64,000 bases of DNA from Bacteroidales bacterium. Lineage in GTDB: Bacteria; Bacteroidota; Bacteroidia; Bacteroidales; UBA932. Shown here one piece after another: positions 17,687 to 27,330 of the stretch (its first letter is position 1; each line of letters starts with the position of its first letter). The translations under genes were made by a program, and so were the position numbers. Location of the stretch: the NCBI GenBank assembly GCA_017428725.1, contig JAFRQH010000003.1, forward strand, positions 124,001-188,000, read 5' to 3'. The notes beneath the pieces were generated by a model that had not been told where the DNA came from, searched no databases, and saw only the letters and a program-made list of their open reading frames with translations.

Positions 17687-17938
17687 ACATCCTACCACCC
17701 TGCCTGTCTCGCTGTAGCATTCCGGTCTGGAGTCTTCCACAGGTGCCGTTCTTGGTTTTCAGGCGAGACAGGCAGACCCCCGGAAAACCGTGGCCGCCCG
17801 TGGCCTCGTGAACGGGAGGGGCCCGCCGGACCGAAGGGACGGTGGGAGGGATAGCGCGAAGCGCGTAGTTTTCCGGGGGTCTGCCTGCGAGCCCACAAGA
17901 CCGGCACTGCCTGCGAGCAGCATTCCGGTTAATGAAAA
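17687..17938. repeat. Noncoding element with overlapping inverted repeats
   Basis: No credible gene between pyrB and the MBOAT gene. CTGCCTGTCTCGC (17700-17712) is complementary to 17763-17775, and the 20-base arm 17769-17788 (GACCCCCGGAAAAC core) to 17868-17887. The right arm of the first overlaps the left arm of the second, so the two hairpins exclude each other. AGCATTCCGGT occurs at 17716-17726 and again at 17919-17929 as an 11-base direct repeat near the ends. Looks like a structured RNA or a small repeated intergenic element; function unknown. Confidence 0.55.
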
Positions 17939-19795
17939 TCAGAACTGGAAGTAGATGAAAGCCTGGAGGTCGGCGGTGATGAACTGGTAGACCAGGAAGA
18001 CGACGGCGACGACCACCAGCGCCATCACGGGTAGCGGGAGCATCGCGAAATTGAGGCGGTACCAGCGCTTCCAGCGCACCGGCAGCCAGTGGATGACCAA
18101 CCCCGCCACGATCAGTGCGAAGACCTTCCAGTAGGTCCCGACAATCTCGGGAACCTGCGCCCAGTTCCAGGCAGAGCCGATCTGCCGGACCATACTGCGC
18201 GCCGTCTGCCAGGCCACCTCGTTGGCCGTGGCCGGATCGAGGTTGCTGCCGCTGCGGAAGAAAAGCCGCGTGAAGGTGATGAACGTGAACGTCTGCACGA
18301 CCCCCCAGACATAGCCCAGCCCCTTGCAGCCCTTGCCCCCGCAGAGATGGTAGACGAAACGCACCAGCGTCCCCGCCCAGACGATGCACGCCCAGACGAA
18401 GAGCAGGTTCCACACCGGCGCGCCCACCGTCCAGTGCAGCACGCCCAGCACCGCCGTCACGAGCGTGACCACCCCGAACCGCAGCCACCAGCCCATATCC
18501 TTCCAGAAGGTGTAGACCACCAGGCCGATGCCATTGAGCCCGCCCCAGATGATGAAGTTCCACGAAGCGCCATGCCACAGGCCCCCCAGCAGCATCGTGA
18601 TGAAACGGTTGATGTTGGCGATGATCTTCTTGCGGCGCTCCGGCCGCAGCCAGGCCACGATCCCCAACACGGCCGCCAGCGCCACGAACACGACCGACAC
18701 CACCCAGGTCCCCGACAGGATGGCCGCGATCACGGCGAAGAGGATGATCCAGAACCAGGTCCCGAACGAAGCGTTGCGGTTGCCGCCCAGGGGGATATAG
18801 AGGTAGTTGCGCAGCCAGCGGCTCAGCGACATATGCCAGCGCCGCCAGAAATCCTGCGGATTGGAGGCCTTGTAAGGCGAATTGAAGTTCTGCGGCAGGT
18901 AGAAGCCCATCAGCATCGCCACGCCGATGGCGATGTCGGTGTAACCCGAGAAGTCGGCATACACCTGCAGGGAGTAGCCGAACAGCGCCGCCAGGTTCTC
19001 GAAGCCGGTGAACAGCAGCGGATTCCCGAACACCCGGTCCACGAAGTTCACCGCGATGTAGTCGCTCAGGATCAGTTTTTTGGCCAGGCCGTTCAGGATC
19101 CAGAACACCGCGATGCCGAACTGCTTGCGCCCCAGGAAGAAAGGCTTGTAGAGCTGCGGGATGAACTCGCTCGCCCGCACGATCGGCCCCGCCACCAGCT
19201 GCGGGAAGAAGCTTACGTAGAAGCCGAAATCCAGGATGTTCCCCACCGGCTTCACATCCCCGCGGTACACGTCCACGGTGTAGCTGATCACCTGGAAGAT
19301 GAAGAAGGAGATGCCCACCGGCAGCACGATGCGGTCCACGCTGAAAGGTGCGCCGCCCACCAGGGCGTTCCCGACCAGCCCGAACACGTTGACCACCCGG
19401 AGCTCCAGGCCCGTGAGCGAATGCACGAAGTCCGCGAAGAAATAGGCGTACTTGAAATAGCAGAGCAGCAGCAGGTCGATGCACACGCTCAGCACCAGCC
19501 AGGCCTTCTTGCGGCCGGCGTGCGTCGAAGACGCGATCCGCCGCGCGATGAAGAAGTCCGAGCAGGTCACGAAGATCAGGATCAGCACCGACAGGCCGCT
19601 GGTCTTGTAGTAGAAGAACAGGCTGACGAAGAAGAGGAAACTGTTGCGCAGCAGGCGCCTGTCGCCGATCAGCGCGAACACGGCGTAGACCAGCGCAAAG
19701 AAGGCCCAGAAGTAGAACTGGGTGAAGAGCAGCGGGGAGTTCGGATCAAATCCGAACAGCCGCTGCGCAAATCCCGCCAGTCCGCTCCAGTCCAT
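17939..19795 (-). CDS. MBOAT-family membrane O-acyltransferase (AlgI/DltB-like)
   Basis: Membrane enzyme expected to pass acyl (probably acetyl) groups across the inner membrane onto a cell-surface polymer. 618 residues with about a dozen hydrophobic segments. Family hallmarks: PVGISFFIFQVISYTVDVY, FFPQLVAGPIVR, the QDFWRRWHMSLSRWLRNY block, YIPLGGNR, and the active-site His in GGLWHGASWNFIIWGG. Two SGNH proteins lie directly upstream in the same transcript, as in alginate or peptidoglycan O-acetylation systems (AlgI with AlgJ/X; PatA with PatB). The polymer modified cannot be told from sequence. Confidence 0.9.
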   Translation of the reverse strand: MDWSGLAGFAQRLFGFDPNSPLLFTQFYFWAFFALVYAVFALIGDRRLLRNSFLFFVSLFFYYKTSGLSVLILIFVTCSDFFIARRIASSTHAGRKKAWLVLSVCIDLLLLCYFKYAYFFADFVHSLTGLELRVVNVFGLVGNALVGGAPFSVDRIVLPVGISFFIFQVISYTVDVYRGDVKPVGNILDFGFYVSFFPQLVAGPIVRASEFIPQLYKPFFLGRKQFGIAVFWILNGLAKKLILSDYIAVNFVDRVFGNPLLFTGFENLAALFGYSLQVYADFSGYTDIAIGVAMLMGFYLPQNFNSPYKASNPQDFWRRWHMSLSRWLRNYLYIPLGGNRNASFGTWFWIILFAVIAAILSGTWVVSVVFVALAAVLGIVAWLRPERRKKIIANINRFITMLLGGLWHGASWNFIIWGGLNGIGLVVYTFWKDMGWWLRFGVVTLVTAVLGVLHWTVGAPVWNLLFVWACIVWAGTLVRFVYHLCGGKGCKGLGYVWGVVQTFTFITFTRLFFRSGSNLDPATANEVAWQTARSMVRQIGSAWNWAQVPEIVGTYWKVFALIVAGLVIHWLPVRWKRWYRLNFAMLPLPVMALVVVAVVFLVYQFITADLQAFIYFQF

Positions 19796-19806
19796 CGTTC
19801 CCTCCC

Positions 19807-21027
19807 CTATCTATGCTCCAGGTAATCGGTCTTGAGCGCCTCCACGAACAGGTCCGCGAGCAGCGTATAGCCCTCGTCCGTGAAGTGCAGGCGGTCCTTC
19901 TTGGCCAGTCCGGCCTTGCGCCAGGCGTCCACCGAATGGGCGCCGCCCATCACCCCGTACAGGTCCCAGACAGCCGCCCCGTACTCCCCGGCCAGCTCCA
20001 GCATCGCCTTGCGGACCGCGGCGCCGTTGGCGTTCCAGGTCATCCCGCGCCGCACATAGCGGTAGCTGTCGTTGTTGGTGATGAAAACGAAGGCGCAGTC
20101 GGGGTTGATCCGCCGCACCATCGCGATCAGGCGGCGGTAGTTGTCCTTGAATTTCTCCGGCTTGAAGGCGGCGGCCGTGGTGGCGGAATCGTTGATCCCC
20201 ACCCCGAGGACCGCCAGGTCCGGGCGCACGAGCTGCAGGTCGCGCTCCAGGTCCTCGCACTTGTCCAGCCAGGACGGCAGCGCCGCCCCGTTGACCCCGG
20301 AGGCGAAGTAGTTGATCCCCGGCCGGAAGCTCTCGGGCAGCAGGCCGTTGAGCACGAACTCCTCGCCCTGCGGCACGAGGAACTGCACCTGCACCGTATC
20401 CGTGGGCGCCGGCAGGTCGAAGACGTAGCTGCAGCTCAGGCTGTCGAAGTCGAAGCGCAGCGTGTCGGCCAGGCAGATGATGTAGGGATAAGTCCGCTCC
20501 GAACTGCCGTAGCCCAGCACGCGCAGACGGCTGCACTCCCAGCGGTCTCCCCCGTCGGGGTTGAGCCGGAAAGCCACGGACGCGTCGGGACTGGAAGTCC
20601 GCGCGCCGTAGCCCGTGATCCCGTAGCGGGGACGCCGCAGGGGCGAGTTGCGCGTCAGGATCGGCGCCTCCCACTCCCCCGTGGCCGTGATCAGGTAGGA
20701 CTTGTCGGTATTGGTATTGGCGAGGGCGAGCGGGAAAAGGAAGCCGCGGTCGCCGCGCAGGGTCAGCGAGTCGATGTCGTCGCGGATGCGGTTCGGGAAG
20801 ATGGCGCCCTGCACGTGGGAGCCGCCCACGTGCCAGATGTTCAGGTTCCCGGACCCGGTGGCGAGCAGCGAGTCCAGCCGGACGTAGAGCGAGTCCAGCG
20901 CGCTGCGCTCCCCGGGGAAGATGAGCGCGGCGGCTTCCGGGTGCACGCATTTGGGCAGCTCCTGCGCGCCGAGCGCGGCGCCGCCCAGCAGGGCCAGCAG
21001 GCAGATGGCAAGATGTCTAACCTTCAT
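19807..21027 (-). CDS. Exported SGNH/GDSL-hydrolase-like protein 2
   Basis: 406 residues from ATG 21027. Signal peptide [26 protein letters not shown] blocks: HVGGSHVQGAIF (Gly-Ser in place of the usual GDS), GVGINDSATT for the Gly/Asn block, and DRLHFTDEGY with the Asp-x-x-His pair near the end. A jelly-roll-like middle region lies between. Probably the periplasmic partner passing acetyl groups from the MBOAT protein to the polymer. Start overlaps the end of the preceding SGNH gene by 11 bases; 11 bases before the MBOAT gene. Confidence 0.8.
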   Translation of the reverse strand: MKVRHLAICLLALLGGAALGAQELPKCVHPEAAALIFPGERSALDSLYVRLDSLLATGSGNLNIWHVGGSHVQGAIFPNRIRDDIDSLTLRGDRGFLFPLALANTNTDKSYLITATGEWEAPILTRNSPLRRPRYGITGYGARTSSPDASVAFRLNPDGGDRWECSRLRVLGYGSSERTYPYIICLADTLRFDFDSLSCSYVFDLPAPTDTVQVQFLVPQGEEFVLNGLLPESFRPGINYFASGVNGAALPSWLDKCEDLERDLQLVRPDLAVLGVGINDSATTAAAFKPEKFKDNYRRLIAMVRRINPDCAFVFITNNDSYRYVRRGMTWNANGAAVRKAMLELAGEYGAAVWDLYGVMGGAHSVDAWRKAGLAKKDRLHFTDEGYTLLADLFVEALKTDYLEHR

Positions 21028-22372
21028 TGTCTTTCCTCCAACGGTAATAGTCGTAATACAGCAACAGCGCATCGCTGAACAGCTCGCCGATGCGCTGCGC
21101 CCCGGCGAGCGTGAAGTGGATGTAGTCCGGGCCGGCCAGGGCGGGTTTCGCCGCCACCCAGGCGGCCATCGAGTTCTCGCCGCCCATCACGCCGTAGATG
21201 TCCCAGTAGGCCGCTCCGCACTGCGTGGCGGAGACCTTCAGCGAGTCCACGAACGCGGGCAGACGCGGGTAGGTCTGGCGCTTGCCGCGCACCGTCGTGG
21301 CCATGTCGGACGGGCCGATGAAGACGATCTGCGCCCGGGGCGCCAGCTCCTGCAGGTGGCGGATCTGCCACCGCAGGGTCTCCAACTCCTTGGTGACGGC
21401 TTTGTCGGTGTTGAGCACCGGCAGGCTGTTGCCGCCGAACTGGAGCAGGATCAGCCGGACGTTCTCCTGGTCGTAGAAGAGGCGCAGTTGGTCGGCGTCC
21501 AGCGCCGTGAAGAAGGTCCCGCCGGAGCCGCGCATCGCCACGTTGTCCATCCGCACGCCGCCCTTGCCGTCCAGCAGCACGCCGTACAGGTCGGCGTAGC
21601 CCGAGACGGTCATCGAGGCGCGCTGCGAGCTGTCGGGCAGTTCGAAACGCACCAGCGCGAGCTTCCCGCCCGGCTCCACGGTCTCGGACTGCCCACGCGC
21701 AGTGACCTTCAGCTCGCTGCGCAGGTTGCCGGCCACCAGGGTCATCCGGTCGAAAGTCGTGCGCTCGGCGCTCCGGCTGTTGACCGGATAGTAGGACAGC
21801 ACGGCCGTAGTGTCCAGCCGGACGAAGTCGGCATAGGGGCCGTACTGGCGGATGCCCGCCCGGTAGGCGGGGTCGCCGTAGATGAAGTAGCGTGCCAGCC
21901 CCACCGAGGCTCCGCCGCCGACCTGGCGCGTGGCGTGCTGGCGGGCCGGCATCATGCCCGGCCCGCTCCCCCCGAAGCGCGCCTGCAGGCGGCTCCGGAT
22001 GGTGCCGGTGATGCGGTCCTCCTCGATCTGGGAGTCCCCGTAATGGATGATGCGCAGCGGCTCCTCCTCCGCCCGCTCGAGTGCGTCGAAGAGCGGATCG
22101 AAGAAGCGGGGATCCCCGTCCGGCACGTAGAAGCGCGCGGGATCCTCCGCGAAAAACTGCAGGAACTCGCTGCGCTCGGCGGCGAGGATCGCCTGCCGGC
22201 GCTGCTCCAGCAGTTCCTCCGGCGAAGGGCCCTCCGGCTCCGGGCCGGACAGGACCTCGCCCAGGGTCGGGAAACGCAGCCCCAACAGCCCGTCCGCCGG
22301 GAAGAAGGCGCACACGACCGCCAGCAGGGCGATCACGCCGAAGAGGAACAAGGCGATCCGGCTCCGTTTCAT
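21017..22372 (-). CDS. Exported SGNH/GDSL-hydrolase-like protein 1
   Basis: 451 residues from ATG 22372, which overlaps the uvrB stop (ATGA 22369-22372) and is thus preferred over an upstream in-frame codon. N-terminal membrane anchor or signal ([20 protein letters not shown]). SGNH blocks: [16 protein letters not shown] (GDS nucleophile), [12 protein letters not shown], and [12 protein letters not shown] with Asp-x-x-His. Paralogous in layout to the next gene (both contain a WD-(I/L)-YGVMGG segment). Likely part of the same O-acylation system. Confidence 0.82.
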   Translation of the reverse strand: MKRSRIALFLFGVIALLAVVCAFFPADGLLGLRFPTLGEVLSGPEPEGPSPEELLEQRRQAILAAERSEFLQFFAEDPARFYVPDGDPRFFDPLFDALERAEEEPLRIIHYGDSQIEEDRITGTIRSRLQARFGGSGPGMMPARQHATRQVGGGASVGLARYFIYGDPAYRAGIRQYGPYADFVRLDTTAVLSYYPVNSRSAERTTFDRMTLVAGNLRSELKVTARGQSETVEPGGKLALVRFELPDSSQRASMTVSGYADLYGVLLDGKGGVRMDNVAMRGSGGTFFTALDADQLRLFYDQENVRLILLQFGGNSLPVLNTDKAVTKELETLRWQIRHLQELAPRAQIVFIGPSDMATTVRGKRQTYPRLPAFVDSLKVSATQCGAAYWDIYGVMGGENSMAAWVAAKPALAGPDYIHFTLAGAQRIGELFSDALLLYYDYYRWRKDNEG

Positions 22373-24555
22373 CGGTCCTTCCACACTTTAAGGTATTCCT
22401 GCAGGGCCCACATCTCGTCGCGGTAGCGCGCCGCCTCGGCGAAATCCAGCTCCGCCGCGGATTTCTTCATCCGGCGGCGGTCCTCCTCGACCATCTTCTC
22501 CACCTGCTCGCGGGACATCGAGCGGATCACCGGATCCTGCAGCACGGCGGCCAGGTCGGCCGTGACGTAGCCGTCGCGGAAGGCCTCGCCGGCCACGCGC
22601 TTGGAGTCGTGGCCAAAGCCCACGGTCACCGTCCCGCGGCCCAGGTCCGAGGGGTTCGGGATATAGGTCGGGTCGTCGTAGGAGTTGGGGGCGCTCACGC
22701 GCCCGGTCGTGCCGCCGGCCAGCCCGCGGCCGACGGGCTTCGCCCCGCCGCCCCGGGCGGTCAGCTCGCCCGCCAGGATGTTCTGCCGGACCTCGACCTG
22801 CTTCGGGGTGATGTGGTGCAGCTTGTTGTATTCGATCTGTTTCTTGCGCCGGCGGTCGGTCTCCCGGATGGTCTGCTCCATCGAGGGGGTGATCTGGTCG
22901 GCGTACATGATCACGAGCCCGTTGACGTTGCGGGCGGCGCGGCCCGCCGTCTGGGTCAGGGCGCGCGTCGTGCGCAGGAAACCCTCCTTGTCCGCGTCCA
23001 GGATGGCCACCAGCGAGACGGTCGGGATGTCCAGGCCTTCGCGCAGCAGGTTCACGCCCACCAGCACGTCGAACAGGCCGTTCTTGAAGTCCTCGATGAT
23101 CTCCACGCGGTCGGCGGTGTCCACGTCGGAGTGGATGTAGCGCACCCGGATGCCGATGCGGCGCAGGTACTCGTCCAGCTCTTCCGCCATCCGCTTGGTG
23201 AGCGTGGTGACGAGCGTGCGCTCGTCGCGCTCCGCCCGCACGCGGATCTCCTCCACCAGGTCGTCCACCTGGTTCTTGGTGGGGCGCACCTGGATGGGCG
23301 GGTCCAGCAGGCCGGTCGGACGGACCACCTGTTCGACCACCAGGCCCTCGGACTTCTCGAGCTCGTAGTCCGCCGGGGTCGCGCTCACATAGACCTTCTG
23401 GCCCGTCAGCGCCTCGAACTCCTCGAACTTGAGCGGGCGGTTGTCGGCCGCCGCCGGCAGGCGGAAGCCGTACTCGATCAGCACGCTCTTGCGGCTGTGG
23501 TCGCCGCCGTACATCGCGTGGACCTGCGGGAGCGTGACGTGGCTCTCGTCCACGAAGGTGATGAAGTCCTTGGGGAAATAGTCGATCAGGCAGAAGGGGC
23601 GCTGCCCCTCCCTGCGGCCGTCGAAGTAGCGGGAATAGTTCTCGATGCCCGGGCAGTAGCCCATCTCCTTGATCATCTCCAGGTCGTACTCGACGCGCTG
23701 CTTGAGGCGTTTGGCCTCCAGGCCCTTGTCCACGCTCTCGAAATACTGCATCTGGCGCACCAGGTCGTCCTGTATGTGGGACACGGCGGCGATGCTGCGC
23801 TCCTTGGTGGTCACGAAATTGCCGGCCGGGTAGATGTTGATCTCCTCGAGGTCCTCGCGCTTGGCGCCCGTGACCGGGTCGATCAGGCTCAGGGCCTCCA
23901 CCTCGTCGCCGAAGAACTCGATGCGCACGGCGTCGTCCGAGCCGCCCAGGTACACGTCCACGGTGTCGCCGCGCACGCGGAAGGTCCCGCGCTTGAAGTC
24001 CACCTCGGTGCGGTTGTAGAGCGCATCCACGAGGCGGTAGAGCAGGCCGGTGAGGCTGCGCGTCTCGCCGCGCCGCACCGGCACGGTCTGCGCGTGGAAG
24101 TCGTCCGGGTTGCCGATGCCGTACAGACAGGACACGGAGCTGACCACGATCACGTCGCGCCGTCCGCTCAGCAGGGCGCTGGCGGCGCTCAGGCGGAGTT
24201 TCTCGATCTGGTCGTTGATGCTCAGGTCCTTCTCGATGTAGGTGTCCGTCGTGGGGAGATAGGCCTCCGGCTGGTAGTAGTCGTAGTAGGAGACGAAATA
24301 CTCCACCGCATTGTGCGGGAAGAAGGACTTGAACTCGCCGTAGAGCTGCGCCGCCAGGGTCTTGTTGTGGCTCAGGATCAGTGCCGGGCGCTGCAGGCGC
24401 TCGATCACGCCCGCCATCGTGAAGGTCTTGCCCGAGCCCGTGACGCCCAGCAGCGTCACGTCCCCCACCCCCGCCTGCAGCGCAGAGCAGAGCTGGTCGA
24501 TGGCCTCCGGCTGGTCGCCGGCGGGCTTGTATTCGGATTCGAGCTGGAATTTCAT
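22369..24555 (-). CDS. uvrB: Excinuclease ABC subunit B UvrB
   Basis: DNA damage recognition helicase of nucleotide excision repair. 728 residues, longer than the usual 660-680. Walker A GVTGSGKT (37-44), the beta-hairpin [22 protein letters not shown], and helicase motifs up to QTAGRAARN are present; a C-terminal UVR motif follows. About 60 extra residues (roughly 608-670, containing [17 protein letters not shown]) sit between the helicase core and the UVR motif. ATG 24555 was chosen because the promoter TATCTTTG lies at 24564-24571, downstream of the more distal in-frame starts. Confidence 0.96.
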   Translation of the reverse strand: MKFQLESEYKPAGDQPEAIDQLCSALQAGVGDVTLLGVTGSGKTFTMAGVIERLQRPALILSHNKTLAAQLYGEFKSFFPHNAVEYFVSYYDYYQPEAYLPTTDTYIEKDLSINDQIEKLRLSAASALLSGRRDVIVVSSVSCLYGIGNPDDFHAQTVPVRRGETRSLTGLLYRLVDALYNRTEVDFKRGTFRVRGDTVDVYLGGSDDAVRIEFFGDEVEALSLIDPVTGAKREDLEEINIYPAGNFVTTKERSIAAVSHIQDDLVRQMQYFESVDKGLEAKRLKQRVEYDLEMIKEMGYCPGIENYSRYFDGRREGQRPFCLIDYFPKDFITFVDESHVTLPQVHAMYGGDHSRKSVLIEYGFRLPAAADNRPLKFEEFEALTGQKVYVSATPADYELEKSEGLVVEQVVRPTGLLDPPIQVRPTKNQVDDLVEEIRVRAERDERTLVTTLTKRMAEELDEYLRRIGIRVRYIHSDVDTADRVEIIEDFKNGLFDVLVGVNLLREGLDIPTVSLVAILDADKEGFLRTTRALTQTAGRAARNVNGLVIMYADQITPSMEQTIRETDRRRKKQIEYNKLHHITPKQVEVRQNILAGELTARGGGAKPVGRGLAGGTTGRVSAPNSYDDPTYIPNPSDLGRGTVTVGFGHDSKRVAGEAFRDGYVTADLAAVLQDPVIRSMSREQVEKMVEEDRRRMKKSAAELDFAEAARYRDEMWALQEYLKVWKDR

Positions 24556-24563
24556 AAAGTCTG

Positions 24564-24571
24564 CAAAGATA
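24564..24571 (-). promoter_or_regulatory. Promoter -7 element of uvrB
   Basis: TATCTTTG on the minus strand (CAAAGATA on plus), eight bases before ATG 24555. This sets the uvrB start and predicts a 5' UTR of only about four bases. The transcript would include the two SGNH genes and the MBOAT gene. Confidence 0.65.
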
Positions 24572-24645
24572 ACCATTCCCCGGCGTCTTTGCAACGAGAC
24601 GCCGTCCCACACCCCTCGACCGTGCACAACGCCTGACGAGATGAA

Positions 24646-25206
24646 TCAGCCTACCAAGACCTTTTTGTAACCCAGCCGGTGCAGTTCGATGGCTGCACCG
24701 ACACGGTACAGGACCGTGTAGGCGCGCGCGAGCAGGTAGAAACCGCGCGCAGTCTGGGTCTCCACCCCCTCGTGCTGCAGCAGCCCGAGCACGGCGAGGG
24801 CGCAGCTCTGCAGGGTGTCGGAAATCTTCTTCGCTTCCGGGCTGTCGAGCGGCAGGCCGAGCACGTCCCGCAGGATGTGCTCGTCCATGTCGTCCCAGCC
24901 CCGGGAGCCGTACCAGCTGCGGTAGGGGGCGTCCTTGAAGCGGTGCCAGTCGGCGTCCCAGCCCCAGGCCACGCCCAGACCCAGGAAGCCGGCCCAGGCG
25001 AGGGCGGCCTCGGGGTAGTCGTTGAAGTTGACCACCGCATCGGCGATATAATCCTTGATATAGCGGTCCCAGACCCCGTCGATGTCGGGGTTGCGGACCA
25101 GTTCGGCGGGGAGCAGCCCCGCGCCGCTGCAGACCTTGACCAGACCGTCCTCGAGCAGCTGCTCGAAGCGGTCGAGGTCGCGCGTGTCCTGAGGGTTCGC
25201 TTGCAT
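24646..25206 (-). CDS. Conserved-looking protein of unknown function
   Basis: Not recognised. 186 residues, no signal peptide, acidic N-terminal half and several Trp-rich stretches (AWAGFLGLGVAWGWDADW is a striking one; then SWYGSRGWDDMDEH). Rather soluble and mostly helical by eye. The start shares its A with the relA-like stop (TGATG at 25204-25208), so it is translationally coupled to that gene. This coupling is the only clue to its role. Confidence 0.8.
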   Translation of the reverse strand: MQANPQDTRDLDRFEQLLEDGLVKVCSGAGLLPAELVRNPDIDGVWDRYIKDYIADAVVNFNDYPEAALAWAGFLGLGVAWGWDADWHRFKDAPYRSWYGSRGWDDMDEHILRDVLGLPLDSPEAKKISDTLQSCALAVLGLLQHEGVETQTARGFYLLARAYTVLYRVGAAIELHRLGYKKVLVG

Positions 25207-27314
25207 CAGATTCTCTTGACCTTGATGACCTGGCGCAGGTTGGACACCTGCGAGATGACCTTGTCCAGCTCGGCGCTGGAGGGCACCAGCAGGCGGATGG
25301 TGATCTCGTAGGTCCCGGAGCGGAGGTTCTCTTTGACGTTGAAGGAGCGCATCGACACCTTGAACATGCCGGTGACGTCCATGATGGCGCTGAGGACCGG
25401 ATGGTCCAGCTCGGCCGTGACGGCGAGCGTGCACTGGAAGCCGCCGGCGGAGGGCGTCTCCTGCCAGACCACCTTCTGGATGCGGTACGGGAAGCGCTCG
25501 ATGAGCTGGGCAGCGTTGGGGCAGGAGATGCGGTGGATCTTGATGCCCTCGGTGCGGGTCACGAAACCGAACACGTCGTCGCCGAAGACCGGATTGCAGC
25601 ACTTGGACATCTTGTAGTCCAGGCCCTTGACGTTCTTGGCGTTGATCACGAGGATGTCGTCGGTGGTCGTGCCGGCGTAGCCGCGGGGCGCAGGCGCCTC
25701 GCCCGCGGCGTCCGCTTGCAGCTGCGGCTGCGCGCTGCGCTCCTGCTGCGCATTCTGTTTCTGCAGGATGAAGGCCTTGATGTCGTTGACGTCCACCTCC
25801 TCGCGGGAGATGGCGGCCATGAACGGCAGGATGGACGGATACTTGCGGGCCTTGAGGTATTCCATCATCCACTCGTCCGGCAGCTCGAGCTTCCAGTTGC
25901 GCAGGCGCCGGCCCAGGATCTCGCGTCCGTCCGCCGCGGCCTTACGCTCGGCAGCGTCCAGCTCCTGCTTGATCTTGGTGCGGGCCTTGGAGGTGACGAT
26001 CCAGCCCAGCCAGTCGCGGCTGGGGCGCTGGTCCTTGCGGGTGAGGATCTCCACCACGTCGCCGGTCTTGAGCTTCTCGCGGATGGGCACGGCCTTGCCG
26101 CCCACGCGGCCGCCGGTGCAGTGGCAGCCCAGGCCGGAGTGGATGTTGAAGGCGAAGTCCAGCACGGACGCGCCGGCGGGCAGGATCCGGAGCTCACCGC
26201 TGGGCGTGAACACGAAGATCTCCTTGTCCGGCGGGGTGGGCACCTCCTCGGGCGAGGCGTCCAGCGGATGCTCCAACGCGTCGCGCACGGACTGCAGCCA
26301 GCGGTCGATGGAGGCTTCGTGGCGGATGCCTTTATAAGCCCAGTGGGCGGCGTTGCCGCTCTCGGCCTCGATGTCCATCCGCCGCGTGCGGATCTGGACC
26401 TCGAGGGCCTGGCCGCTCTTGTTCTTGACCGTGATGTGCAGGGATTCGTAGCCGTTGGGACGCGGGGTCGTGAGCCAGTCGCGCAGGCGCTTGGTGTCCG
26501 ACTCGTACTCCTCCGTCACGTACGAGAAGACCTTCCAGCAGAGGTCTTTCTCCAGTTTGGGGTCGTCCTCGCAGTCGATGATGAAGCGGATGGCGAACAC
26601 GTCGTAGACCCCCTCGAAGGGGACTTTCTGCGCCTGCATCTTGCGGTAGATGGAGTATGCGCTCTTGGTGCGGACCTTCAGCTTGTAGACGATGCCGGCG
26701 TCGGAGAGTTTCTTCTTCAGCGGCTCGATGAACTCCGCCATGATCTGCTCGCGGTCTTTCTCCGTGGCTTTCAGTTTGTTGGTGATGGCGCGGTACTGCT
26801 CCGGGTCGGCGTAGCGGAACCAGATGTTGCCAAGCTCGTTGTTGATGTTGTACAGGCCCAGTTGGTGCGCCAGCGGCATATACAGCATCAGGGTCTCGAG
26901 GAGCTTCTGGTCGCGGGAGGTCTTGGGGAACATCTGCAGGCCGCGCATCACTTCCAGCCGGTCGGCGATCTTGAGCACGATCACGCGCGGGTCCTTGGAG
27001 TACTGGACGATCAGGCGCTTGTAGTTCTCGGCCTCCAGGCGGGTGTCCTTGGGCTTGATGGTGGAGATCTTGTTGAGGCCGTCCACGAGGGTGAGGACGT
27101 CCTGGGGGAATGCGCTGATGTTCACCTCGGGGTGGACGCGGGTGGCTTCGTGGAGATAGACCGCGGCCACGCACGCCGCCGGCAGGCCGATCTCGTCTTC
27201 GACGATGCGGGCCACGTTGTCCGGATGCGTGATGAAGGGGGTGCCGTCCCAGCGCTGCTCGGCCCCCAGGACCTCCAGCGCCAGCTTGCGGGCATTCTCG
27301 ACCAGATTCTCCAT
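25206..27314 (-). CDS. RelA/SpoT-family (p)ppGpp synthetase with altered hydrolase motif
   Basis: Stringent-response enzyme. 702 residues: N-terminal HD-type domain, synthetase (VRTKSAYSIYRKM, VYDVFAIRFI, RPNGYESLHITV, EVQIRTRRM, AHWAYKG), TGS domain (EIFVFTPSGELRILP), a Cys-containing region (SKCCNPVFGDD) and C-terminal ACT domain. The HD domain keeps FITHPDNVA and KIADRL but has YLHEATRV where bifunctional enzymes have LLHDxxED, so the catalytic HD and ED residues are changed and hydrolysis is probably lost. RLRDWL matches the RxKD-type synthetase loop. 16 bases after the GH53 gene. Confidence 0.9.
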   Translation of the reverse strand: MENLVENARKLALEVLGAEQRWDGTPFITHPDNVARIVEDEIGLPAACVAAVYLHEATRVHPEVNISAFPQDVLTLVDGLNKISTIKPKDTRLEAENYKRLIVQYSKDPRVIVLKIADRLEVMRGLQMFPKTSRDQKLLETLMLYMPLAHQLGLYNINNELGNIWFRYADPEQYRAITNKLKATEKDREQIMAEFIEPLKKKLSDAGIVYKLKVRTKSAYSIYRKMQAQKVPFEGVYDVFAIRFIIDCEDDPKLEKDLCWKVFSYVTEEYESDTKRLRDWLTTPRPNGYESLHITVKNKSGQALEVQIRTRRMDIEAESGNAAHWAYKGIRHEASIDRWLQSVRDALEHPLDASPEEVPTPPDKEIFVFTPSGELRILPAGASVLDFAFNIHSGLGCHCTGGRVGGKAVPIREKLKTGDVVEILTRKDQRPSRDWLGWIVTSKARTKIKQELDAAERKAAADGREILGRRLRNWKLELPDEWMMEYLKARKYPSILPFMAAISREEVDVNDIKAFILQKQNAQQERSAQPQLQADAAGEAPAPRGYAGTTTDDILVINAKNVKGLDYKMSKCCNPVFGDDVFGFVTRTEGIKIHRISCPNAAQLIERFPYRIQKVVWQETPSAGGFQCTLAVTAELDHPVLSAIMDVTGMFKVSMRSFNVKENLRSGTYEITIRLLVPSSAELDKVISQVSNLRQVIKVKRI

Positions 27315-27330
27315 ATATGGTTACCGGGCC

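Noticed and set aside
17618..17907. Short open frames on both strands in the pyrB-MBOAT gap (78 and 71 codons)
   Set aside because: They run across the inverted repeats, have Arg/Pro/Gly-rich products with no motif, and no promoter; the region is better read as noncoding repeats.
24556..24627. Longer uvrB starting upstream of 24555
   Set aside because: The added residues do not belong to UvrB and the TATCTTTG promoter is within the extension.
22081..24636. An 851-codon open frame on the plus strand opposite uvrB
   Set aside because: Same antisense artefact; uvrB is unmistakable on the minus strand and the mirror frame has no start signal or domain.
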